A DNA stretch of 9,890 bases, taken from contig JAFAWJ010000794.1 in NCBI GenBank assembly GCA_019242065.1, forward strand, positions 1 through 9,890. Direction: 5' to 3'. The first letter of the stretch is position 1; the number at the start of each line of letters is the position of its first letter. The notes below the pieces were generated by a model that worked only from the letters and a program-made list of their open reading frames with translations, searched no databases and was not told the DNA's origin. Positions 1 through 6,764 of the stretch are shown piece by piece. Made by a program: the position numbers and the translations under genes. The DNA comes from Chloroflexota bacterium (GTDB lineage Bacteria; Chloroflexota; UBA6077; CF-72).

Positions 1-891
1 GTTACGGGGCACACTTTCGCCGACGAACGCAGCCTCACTTCTCGCCTGCGCCGAGCCTGGACGACCTTCCGGAACGTCCCGCTGGCGCCAACGGCCATCA
101 TCGCCCTGTTCGTGATTTTTGCGGTGCTGGCGCCGCTACTTTCTCCGTACGATCCGACGCAGATTCAGTTGACGCAGAAACTCAAGCCGCCGCTGTTGTT
201 CGCGGGTGGCAGCGCCGCACATCTGCTGGGAACCGACAACCTGGGGCGGGATGTGCTGAGCCGGGTGATCTGGGGGGCGCGGGTGTCACTGGGGGTGACG
301 GCGGCCGTGGTGGTGCTCTCGAGCATCGTCGGATTGCTGATTGGCCTGGCGGCGGGGTACGTGGGCGGCCGCACTGACGACTTTCTGATGCGGCTGGCGG
401 ACGGGAGCATCGCGTTTCCGGCGATTCTCATCGCGCTGCTGTTCGCGGTCAGCCTCGGGCCTGGGGTGACGACGGTGATCCTGGCGCTGTCGGTGCTGAG
501 TTGGGCCAACTACTCGCGGATTGTGCGGGGCGAAGTCCTGCACCTGCGGCAATCGGAGTTCATCGTGGGCGCGCGGGTGATCGGCTGCTCGCCTGTCCGG
601 GTCATGGCGACGCACCTGTTTCCCAACCTGCTCGACGTGTGGGTGGTCATGATCACCCTGCAGGTCGGTCTGATCGTGTTGTCGGAAGCGGCGCTGGGCT
701 TCCTGGGCGCTGGCGTGCCGCCGCCGACGCCCTCGTGGGGCTCGCTGGTCTCCGACGGTCGAAACTACGTGGATACGGCGTGGTGGATCTCGTTCTTTCC
801 GGGTCTGGCGATTGGCTTGCTGGTGCTGTCGGTGAATTATCTGGGTGATTGGCTGCGTGACAGGATGGACCCACGCCTGCGCCACCGGTAA
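1..891 (+). CDS. ABC transporter permease, OppC/DppC family (5' end outside window)
   Basis: Inner-membrane permease subunit of a peptide/nickel-type (OppC/DppC) ABC importer. The frame is open from base 1 to TAA at 889-891, giving 296 visible residues. The true start lies upstream: residues near RLRRAWTTFRNVPLAP precede TM1 (AIIALFVIFAVLAPLL) as in the family, so the GTG at 112 would cut into TM1. The family's periplasm-side motif is followed by GTDNLGRDVLSRVIWGAR. The EAA-type loop that contacts the ATPase is seen around RGEVLHLRQSEFIVGARVIG, then LFPN, SEAALGFLGAG, and PPPTPSWGSL. The end GDWLRDRMDPR is the usual C-terminus, so the 3' end is complete. The partner permease and substrate-binding protein would be expected upstream, outside the window. 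The substrate cannot be told from this subunit. The gene converges on the SDR gene with a 12-bp gap and no obvious terminator. Confidence 0.95.
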   Translation, partial: VTGHTFADERSLTSRLRRAWTTFRNVPLAPTAIIALFVIFAVLAPLLSPYDPTQIQLTQKLKPPLLFAGGSAAHLLGTDNLGRDVLSRVIWGARVSLGVTAAVVVLSSIVGLLIGLAAGYVGGRTDDFLMRLADGSIAFPAILIALLFAVSLGPGVTTVILALSVLSWANYSRIVRGEVLHLRQSEFIVGARVIGCSPVRVMATHLFPNLLDVWVVMITLQVGLIVLSEAALGFLGAGVPPPTPSWGSLVSDGRNYVDTAWWISFFPGLAIGLLVLSVNYLGDWLRDRMDPRLRHR

Positions 892-903
892 GGCAGTTGG
901 GCG

Positions 904-1707
904 TCAGCCGGCGGTATCGTTGACCATGGGGTAGACCATGTCGAGCAGGCCGCCGTCGATCAGAATGTTCTGACCGGTGACGTAGCCTGCCAGGTCCGAG
1001 CACAGAAAGAGAATGACTTTCGCCACGTCTTCGGCAGTGCCTTCGCGGCCAAGAGGGATGTAGCGTTCGTGGCGCGCGCGCAGTACCGGGTCCACGACGT
1101 CGCGCCGGTCGGCGGGCCGGCCGAAACCGGTGTTGATGATGCCGGGGGCGACGGAGTTGACGCGCACCCCGCGCGGGCCTAGCTCCGCCGCCATGTGGCG
1201 CGTCAGGCTGACCACGGCTGCTTTGGCCGTCGTGTAATGCGCCGAGCCGGGCGCGCTCGACAGCGCCACGGACGAGGCGGTGTTGACCACCGCGCCGCGC
1301 GCCTCGATCAGCCACGGCAGGGCCGCGCGGGACATGAGCAGGTAGCCGCGGAAGTTGACGCGCAGCATCTCGTCCCAGCGCTCGAGGCTGAGCTCGTCGC
1401 TGGTGGCCCGCGGGCCACCCGCGATACCGGCGTTGTTGATCAGCAGGCTCAGGCCGCCCAGGGCGTCGACCGCGGCGCGTACGACACGCGCCACGTCCGC
1501 CTCGTCGGCGGCATCGCCCGGGATCGCAGTTGCGTCGGCGCCGGCGTGGCGGATCTGCGCCGCGGCGTCTTCGGCGGCGGCGGCGTTGAGGTCCATGAGC
1601 ACGACGCGCGCGCCATGCTCGGCCAGTAGCCGCGCCGTCGCGCGACCGATGCCGCTGCCCGCGCCGCTGATCAGCGACGCGCGGCCTTCGACCAGTCCGC
1701 TGACCAT
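904..1707 (-). CDS. SDR family NAD(P)-dependent oxidoreductase
   Basis: Classical short-chain dehydrogenase/reductase of 267 residues, a normal family length; soluble and cytoplasmic. Seen in the sequence: cofactor-binding glycine motif SGAGSGIG (residues 14-21), acidic D39 after beta-2 (VVLMDLN), which usually favours NAD(H), NNAG (91-94), the structural Asn in VNFRG (118), the catalytic Ser in NTASS (145/146), and YTTAK with Tyr158 and Lys162. The C-terminal part has the PG motif (VAPGIINT) and a normal VTGQNILIDGG end. The start is the ATG at 1705-1707: it sits just ahead of the Rossmann fold and is preceded at 9 nt by GGAGGGAG. A longer open frame reaching 2004 has no SDR-like sequence before this Met. 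The substrate is not identifiable. The gene is convergent with the permease and divergent from the quinone oxidoreductase. Confidence 0.95.
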   Translation of the reverse strand: MVSGLVEGRASLISGAGSGIGRATARLLAEHGARVVLMDLNAAAAEDAAAQIRHAGADATAIPGDAADEADVARVVRAAVDALGGLSLLINNAGIAGGPRATSDELSLERWDEMLRVNFRGYLLMSRAALPWLIEARGAVVNTASSVALSSAPGSAHYTTAKAAVVSLTRHMAAELGPRGVRVNSVAPGIINTGFGRPADRRDVVDPVLRARHERYIPLGREGTAEDVAKVILFLCSDLAGYVTGQNILIDGGLLDMVYPMVNDTAG

Positions 1708-1902
1708 CGCCTGTCGCTCCCTCCACGTCCATGTCGAGTCGGAGTCGGCATCACTGCCCCTGTACGTCCGCAACCCCGGTTGTACTCCACCTGGGCGCAG
1801 CAGCGTCGCTCGCCGCGGGGCCGATGCCAGTAGCATCACGGTGTGGAAACGTGCACTCGACATCCGGGGAGTAACGCGCGGGCGTGCCGAGGTCGGGCCT
1901 GA
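1708..1902. other. Divergent intergenic spacer
   Basis: This 195-bp spacer lies between the SDR gene (-) and the quinone oxidoreductase gene (+). It must hold the promoters of both if they are transcribed from here. I see a good ribosome-binding site for the SDR gene (GGAGGGAG on the minus strand) and a weaker GAGG at 1889-1892 for the plus-strand gene. I could not pick convincing -35/-10 pairs or an operator palindrome. Confidence 0.5.
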
Positions 1903-2868
1903 ATGCGGGCGCTCCAGGTCACCGAGCTCAGCGGGCCGGATGCGGTCCGGGTGGTCGACGTGCCCGAGCCGGCAGACGACGAGCGCATCCTGCTGCGCGT
2001 GCACGCGGTAGGCCTCAGCTTTCCCGACGTGCTACGCAGCAAGGGTCTGTACCAGCAGCGCGCTGAACCGCCCTACACGCTCGGCGGCGAAGTGGCGGGG
2101 CTCGTCGTCAGTGCGCCGGCAGGTACTGGATTTCGGCCAGGCGACCGCCTGGCGGCGACATGCGCAGCCGGCGCCGCCGAGTACGCCGTCGTCGAGCCCA
2201 GGGACGCGATCCGTCTGCCCACGTCCATGTCATTCGCGGCCGGCGCGGCATTGCCGTTGAACTACCCGACAGCCATCCTCGGCCTGGAGCTGCGCGGGCG
2301 CATGCGCGCGGGCGAAACGCTCCTGGTCCACGGCGCCGCGGGCGGTACCGGGACAGCCGCCATCCAGGTTGCCAGAGCCGCCGGGTGCCGCGTGTTCGGC
2401 GTCGTGTCGTCGGAAGCAAAAGAGCGGGCGGCGCTGGAGGCGGGCGCGGAGGTGGCGCTGCGCTCAGACGCGGCGTGGAAGGACGCGGCGCTGGAGCTGA
2501 CTGCTGGCCAGGGCGTGGACCTGGTCTGGGATCCGGTCGGCGGCGACCGCGTGCTGGATACCATGCGTGCGCTGGCGCCCGGAGGCCGTTGGGTGGTGGT
2601 CGGCTTCACGGGTGGGCCGGTGCCGAGCGTGGCACTCAACCGGGTGTTGCTGCGGAATATCGACGTCGTCGGCTCGTATATTGGCGGGTACCTGGCGCAG
2701 GAACGCGACGGGCGGCAGCGGCTGAACTCGCGGCTTGCCGAGCTGCTCGCCGGCGGGCACATCCATCCGCTGGTTGGCGCGCACTACGCGCTGGACGACG
2801 GCGCGGAGGCGCTCAGAGCGATTGACGGCCGCCAGGCGATTGGCAAGGTTGTCCTGCAGGTGGCATAG
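1903..2868 (+). CDS. NADPH:quinone oxidoreductase, zinc-free MDR family
   Basis: A 321-residue medium-chain dehydrogenase/reductase of the quinone oxidoreductase type, which reduces quinones or activated double bonds with NADPH in the cytoplasm. Seen in the sequence: N-terminal GroES-like domain with GLSFPDVLRSKGLY (37-50) and YTLGGEVAG (58-66); nucleotide-binding motif VHGAAGGTGTAAIQVA (142-157); D210-PVGGD; and a complete C-terminus ending RQAIGKVVLQVA. The Cys/His ligand pattern of zinc alcohol dehydrogenases is absent, which supports the zinc-free branch. The start is ATG 1903, with GAGG 10 nt upstream and the family's typical MRALQV beginning. The real substrate is unknown. The neighbouring SDR gene runs divergently, so a shared pathway is possible but unproven. 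Confidence 0.93.
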   Translation: MRALQVTELSGPDAVRVVDVPEPADDERILLRVHAVGLSFPDVLRSKGLYQQRAEPPYTLGGEVAGLVVSAPAGTGFRPGDRLAATCAAGAAEYAVVEPRDAIRLPTSMSFAAGAALPLNYPTAILGLELRGRMRAGETLLVHGAAGGTGTAAIQVARAAGCRVFGVVSSEAKERAALEAGAEVALRSDAAWKDAALELTAGQGVDLVWDPVGGDRVLDTMRALAPGGRWVVVGFTGGPVPSVALNRVLLRNIDVVGSYIGGYLAQERDGRQRLNSRLAELLAGGHIHPLVGAHYALDDGAEALRAIDGRQAIGKVVLQVA

Positions 2869-2889
2869 GCAGCTGCGATGACGACCTCG

Positions 2890-2992
2890 CGGCGGTGCAC
2901 GTCGACATGGGTTGGCTACCACTGTAGGCAGTGACCTGAGCGGCGGTGGCACGTCGACATGGTTGGCTACGACCTGTAGACAGTGACCTGAG
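2890..2992. repeat. Imperfect tandem duplication, two ~52-bp units
   Basis: Two direct copies, 2890-2940 and 2941-2992, each run from CGGCGGTG through CACGTCGACAT and GGTTGGCTAC to CAGTGACCTGAG. They differ by a few single-base indels and substitutions, about 47 of 52 aligned positions matching by eye. A third, broken beginning (CGGCGGGG) follows at 2993. The MFS stop codon (2967-2969, minus strand) and its last codons lie in the right-hand copy, so the left-hand copy looks like a duplicate of the 3' end of that gene. The left copy also has a short perfect hairpin, CACTG-TAGG-CAGTG (2920-2933), without a T-run. Confidence 0.85.
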
Positions 2993-4199
2993 CGGCGGGG
3001 GGAACGACCTTCGGCTCGCGTGTTCCCAGCTCGTGCAAGACCAGGCTCCCCACCAGGCAGGCGGCCATCGCCAGCCAGCCGGCGTTGAGGCCCTGACGGG
3101 CCAGCACCACGCCAGCCAGGGCCGGTCCCAGAAACGTGCCACTGGACTGGCCCATGCGCAGGCCGGCCAGGATGCTGCCGACCCCAACGGCTGCCGAGCC
3201 GCCGACGGCTACCACGCGCACGGCCAGTAGCGGCAGCGCGCCGTTCACCGAGGCGCCGATCAGCGTAAAGGCGATTACAAACAGCACCGGCGCCGTCGCG
3301 CCCCAGACCAGCGTGACCATCGCGCAGGCGCCCACCAGCAGCGTCACCACGATCACCGGACGGGTGCCGAAGCGATCGGCCACGCGGCCGCCGAGCGGCC
3401 CGGCGATCACCGAGCCGACGACGTAGGGCACCAGCAGCAGCGCCGCCGCGAACGGACCCAGGTCACGCTGCTGCACGGCGAACGGCAGCAGGTAGAGTGC
3501 GCCCTGGCCGGCGGCCAGCGTCAGCCCGGCCATGATCGTCAGGGCCAGCCGCTGGCGCTGGATGACCGATCGCAGGATGGGGCCAAGACCGGGCCGCTCG
3601 CTGGCCGGGCGCACGCGGCGATCCACCCATTTCAGAGCCGGCAACGCGGCGAGCGGCGCGAGCACCAGCGTCAGCGACATTGTGCGCCAACCGACGAGGC
3701 TGCCCAGCCCGCCGGCGATGAGATAGCCGACCACCAGACCAACCGCCAGGTTGGCGTTGAGAATGCCGAACGCCTGGCCGCGCGAGCGCGGCGCCGCCTC
3801 GGTGACGTCGGCCACCGCGGCCCACGCGTTGACTGTCGCAATGCCCTGCGCGCCGCCACCCAGGACCTGGGCCAGCAGCAGCATCGACGGGGTGGTCGAC
3901 TGCCAGCGCGTCAGTTGCGACAGCGCCAGCATCAGCATCGCGAGGGCGAAGAAGGGCCGACGACCCCAGCGGTCGCCGCCGCTGCCGGCCGGCACCTGCA
4001 CCAGCACGGAGACAATGCCGCCGATGCCGATCAGCGTGCCAAGCTGTCCGGCGTTGAGTCCAAGGTCCCCGCCAACCTCCGGGTACAGCGGGGTCAGGTT
4101 GAAGTAGCAAACGTACGTGACGAACTGGAAGATTCCAGCCGCGGCTAGCAGACGCGAAGACGTAGTCTCAGGGTATCCGCTTCTGCTGTCAGCGTCTTG
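2967..4199 (-). CDS. MFS transporter with no canonical start codon
   Basis: Major facilitator superfamily transporter, probably a drug or metabolite exporter of the 12-TM type, in the cytoplasmic membrane. The first usable codon, GTG at 4005-4007, gives 346 residues starting inside TM2, just before the motif A loop (GSGGDRWGRRP). Reading further upstream in the same frame gives good MFS sequence: a TM1-like LLAAAGIFQFVTYVCYFNL, then PLYPEVGGDLGLNAGQLG, leading into TM2. So the gene really begins near 4151, but no ATG, GTG or TTG occurs in frame between the TGA at 4200-4202 and 4007. CTG at 4149-4151 is one candidate. The second half carries the matching loop 8-9 motif (GGRVADRFGTRP), and the stop is TAG at 2967-2969. 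The feature covers the whole open frame; about the last 16 codons toward 4199 may not be translated. It lies directly downstream of the STAND gene and is probably cotranscribed. Its substrate is unknown. Confidence 0.85.
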   Translation of the reverse strand, partial: QDADSRSGYPETTSSRLLAAAGIFQFVTYVCYFNLTPLYPEVGGDLGLNAGQLGTLIGIGGIVSVLVQVPAGSGGDRWGRRPFFALAMLMLALSQLTRWQSTTPSMLLLAQVLGGGAQGIATVNAWAAVADVTEAAPRSRGQAFGILNANLAVGLVVGYLIAGGLGSLVGWRTMSLTLVLAPLAALPALKWVDRRVRPASERPGLGPILRSVIQRQRLALTIMAGLTLAAGQGALYLLPFAVQQRDLGPFAAALLLVPYVVGSVIAGPLGGRVADRFGTRPVIVVTLLVGACAMVTLVWGATAPVLFVIAFTLIGASVNGALPLLAVRVVAVGGSAAVGVGSILAGLRMGQSSGTFLGPALAGVVLARQGLNAGWLAMAACLVGSLVLHELGTREPKVVPPAAQVTVYRS

Positions 4200-6746
4200 T
4201 CACGGCCAGTGGACGGGCTGGAATCTGAATGGGCCGACCCGCGTGTACATCTCGTACACCGGATAGCGCTGCGCGTCGCCAATCTCGATAATCAGACCGC
4301 CGTCCGGACTGATGCCCACCGCCGGCGGCGTCGTCTTCGAGACCCCGCCAATCCAGGACTTCAGCTGATTCATGTCGGAGTCCCAGTTCGCGACCCAGTA
4401 CGCATCCTGACTGACCGACAGCCACGTCGACATCGGCCGCGTCCAGAACGGACCGGGATCATCCTGGAGCACGATGTCGGTGTGCCCCTCGTTGACAACC
4501 ACGTCATACGGAGTCCCGTACCGCACCGGTTGGGGACTCGCGCGCGACAGCAGGTTGTTGTCGGCCGCGTCCAGCGCTTCAATGAATTGCTGCGTATCGC
4601 CCCTGGTCAGCACCAGCAGGCGAGCCAGGGACGGATCGAAGATAACCTTGACTGGCGGATGATCGGTCTGGTGGCCGATGGTGCTGAGCGCATCCGCCTG
4701 ACCAGCCGCCGCTGGCCCAATGGCTGGCGCTCGCGGCCCCGCGGTCGCCCGCACCGGATAGTCGGCGACGCGATTGCACGCGCCCGTGTCCCCGGCACCC
4801 GGCAGTGGACCGTAGGCCACGGCAACGGACTGCAAGCTGTCGCTGTAGGCGGCGTCCACCGCTGTGCACACGGTCTGGTCGTCCGGGTGACTGGCGTAAT
4901 CGCCCCAGGACCACACCGGCTGGGCGCAGGGATCACCCGTCTGCCAGGTCGCGACCCAGACCTGGCTGCTGCTGACGCTGGTGCCAACCGCGCGGAACTG
5001 TGTGCCGCTGCTATTGAAGCCGGCCGAGAACATTTGCAATCCAACTGGCGGAGGTGCGCCCGTGTCCGACGCCGGCGGCTTGACGCTGAGGACGATGGGA
5101 TTACCACCACAAGCCTGTCCGCCACTATCCGCTGGCGTCGACGCGTTGCGATCCCAGAGTGCCAGCTGGTTGCCCGCGGCGGCGGCCAGCACGAACCTGT
5201 CAGTCGGATCCACCGCGACCAGGTTCTGCCACAGCAAGGGACTGCCAGGCGCCTGGAGGTAGCCGGTGGGCTGAGGTCCCCAGAGCAGCCAGGACGTCAG
5301 CACCAGGACTGTCCCCAGGCCGGCGAGGCCCAGCCCGGCGACGGCCGCTGCTCTGGGCGCCACGCCGCGCACCCAGGTCCAGAGTGGTGGTCGAGGCGGA
5401 GACCAGCCTCGGACCGCCTCACGCACGAAGTCGGCCATGTACGGATGCACCAGGCTGTATTCATTCGTGTGCAGTCGAATGACGAGATCGTTTTCGACCA
5501 GACCCTCGAGCGCCAGCGTGACGCGCTTGCGCAACTGATCATCGGGAGTGGCGCTGATCTGGGCACACATCGCCTCGGGTGCGAGACGGATCGAAGGTTG
5601 CGCAGCCGGTGACAGCAGGTCCAGGATGCGCCCGGTGATGCCGCCGCTGTCGTTCGTGGCCGCCAGCTGCTCCTCGACGAACCCGATGAGCACGCCACCG
5701 ATGCCACCCGCGGCATCAAGGCCGTCTTCGGAGTAGCGATGCTGCGCTCGGAGCCGCTCCGCGACAATCTGGAGCTCGGCCGGGCAGACGCTGCCGTTGT
5801 GTTCGAGACCGCGTGCAATGCGGTCGCACACGCCTCTGGACAGACGCGGAAAACCCAATCTGGCGTCGTGCTCGACAAAGTCCTTCAGCGTTCTGGCGGC
5901 GACCACGGTTGACAAACGCGTCAGCTCGTATTCCGCGGAGAGATTCCGATCGAAGACGCGTGCGTAGTCGTCGGCGACGCACTGTCGAAAATCCGTCGAC
6001 ACCACGAACAGGATCCCGAGCTGGCCGTCGACGGCCTCGAGGCTGGTGCGCAATGCGGTGAGGACGTGCGCGCGGTCCGCCGGATCCGGTACCTCGGAAT
6101 AAAAGGTATCGAAATTGTCCCACACGATCAGTACGCGTTGTTCCGGTTGAGCTGAAAGTCGATTCAGCAACGTCGAGAGGTCAGCTTGCGCATCGTCCAC
6201 TTTGAGCGCACGCCGCAAGCCCACCGCCAGCGGGCGCTCGAGGACCGTGGCACCCGTGCCGAAGTCGTCGTCGATGGATTCGGCCAGTTTGCGGGGGGCG
6301 ACCTCGTCGAGCAAACGGGCGCGCACCAGTGACGTCTTGCCGCAGTTGGCGTCGCCGTAGAGCGTGCCAAACTGGAAATCGCGCGCAAGCACCATAGTCC
6401 GCAGCGCGGCTACCTCTTCGTCGCGCGAGGACAGGAGATGGGCCTCGCCGTCTTCGAACGGTTGCAGGCGTCGGATCGCCGCGCTGTCGGTGCCGCCGGG
6501 GTCGGATGGGGGGCGGGCCGTCCGGCGTCTGATGACCCACCAGCAGGCGGCGAAAAATGCGGTGAGGGCGGCCGCGATCGTCGCCGCCAGTGGCTGGCTT
6601 TGCACCAGCGTCATCAGCGCCGCGATCCCCGAAATCAGGGCGGCCACGGCGGCCACGATCCCGCCGGCCTCTTTGAATGCGGCGATCACCGGTCCGAACG
6701 GCGAGCCGGTTCCAGAGGTGCCGTCGCCAGATTCAGTGTTCGCCAT
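4200..6746 (-). CDS. Membrane-anchored STAND-type NTPase with C-terminal beta-propeller-like domain
   Basis: Predicted 848-residue signal-transduction NTPase resembling the nSTAND1 type. Order of parts: two TM segments (about 29-49 and 52-72); a linker with PFEDGEAHLLSSRDEEV (96-112), like the F-x-GR-[DE]-E entry motif; Walker A GDANCGKT (131-138); Walker B VLIVWDNFD (205-213, with Asp210); a sensor-like ILFVVSTDF (245-253); a winged-helix-like region (about 375-445, ending SLVHPYMADFV); TM3 (about 467-489); then about 355 residues with propeller-like short beta blades (FVLAAAAGNQLALWD, VWVATWQTG, YWVANWDSD). With both hairpin TMs ahead of it the NTPase is predicted to be cytoplasmic and the C-terminal domain outside. 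No toxic effector domain is visible. ATG 6746 is preceded by AGAGGTGAG that overlaps the stop codon of the MBL gene, suggesting translational coupling. Ligand and output are unknown. Confidence 0.85.
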   Translation of the reverse strand: MANTESGDGTSGTGSPFGPVIAAFKEAGGIVAAVAALISGIAALMTLVQSQPLAATIAAALTAFFAACWWVIRRRTARPPSDPGGTDSAAIRRLQPFEDGEAHLLSSRDEEVAALRTMVLARDFQFGTLYGDANCGKTSLVRARLLDEVAPRKLAESIDDDFGTGATVLERPLAVGLRRALKVDDAQADLSTLLNRLSAQPEQRVLIVWDNFDTFYSEVPDPADRAHVLTALRTSLEAVDGQLGILFVVSTDFRQCVADDYARVFDRNLSAEYELTRLSTVVAARTLKDFVEHDARLGFPRLSRGVCDRIARGLEHNGSVCPAELQIVAERLRAQHRYSEDGLDAAGGIGGVLIGFVEEQLAATNDSGGITGRILDLLSPAAQPSIRLAPEAMCAQISATPDDQLRKRVTLALEGLVENDLVIRLHTNEYSLVHPYMADFVREAVRGWSPPRPPLWTWVRGVAPRAAAVAGLGLAGLGTVLVLTSWLLWGPQPTGYLQAPGSPLLWQNLVAVDPTDRFVLAAAAGNQLALWDRNASTPADSGGQACGGNPIVLSVKPPASDTGAPPPVGLQMFSAGFNSSGTQFRAVGTSVSSSQVWVATWQTGDPCAQPVWSWGDYASHPDDQTVCTAVDAAYSDSLQSVAVAYGPLPGAGDTGACNRVADYPVRATAGPRAPAIGPAAAGQADALSTIGHQTDHPPVKVIFDPSLARLLVLTRGDTQQFIEALDAADNNLLSRASPQPVRYGTPYDVVVNEGHTDIVLQDDPGPFWTRPMSTWLSVSQDAYWVANWDSDMNQLKSWIGGVSKTTPPAVGISPDGGLIIEIGDAQRYPVYEMYTRVGPFRFQPVHWP

Positions 6747-6753
6747 TTGCTCA

Positions 6754-6764
6754 GCTCACCTCTC
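6754..6764 (-). promoter_or_regulatory. Ribosome-binding site of the STAND gene, over the MBL stop codon
   Basis: On the minus strand GAGAGGTGAG lies about 8 nt before ATG 6746 and contains the TGA of the upstream MBL gene (6756-6758). Ribosomes ending the first gene would therefore stop on the initiation site of the second, so the two proteins are probably made in a linked ratio. Confidence 0.7.

Noticed and set aside
892..903. An intrinsic terminator between the convergent permease and SDR genes.
   Set aside because: The gap is only 12 bp and I found no stable stem followed by a T-run on either strand.
1708..2004. Extending the SDR gene upstream to the ATG at 2004.
   Set aside because: The extra 99 residues are not SDR-like and overlap the start of the divergent oxidoreductase; ATG 1707 has a good ribosome-binding site.
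2890..2992. The tandem repeat as a small CRISPR array.
   Set aside because: There are only two adjacent units without distinct spacers, and one contains the end of a coding gene.
4200..4202. TGA as a selenocysteine codon linking the STAND and MFS proteins.
   Set aside because: There is no selenoprotein homology and no obvious downstream SECIS-like stem, and each side is a complete, unrelated family; a missing or altered start is simpler.
4197..5612. A 471-codon open frame on the plus strand across the STAND gene.
   Set aside because: It lies opposite the STAND coding frame, is Arg/His/Gln-rich with no recognisable domain, and is the usual antisense by-product of GC-rich coding DNA.
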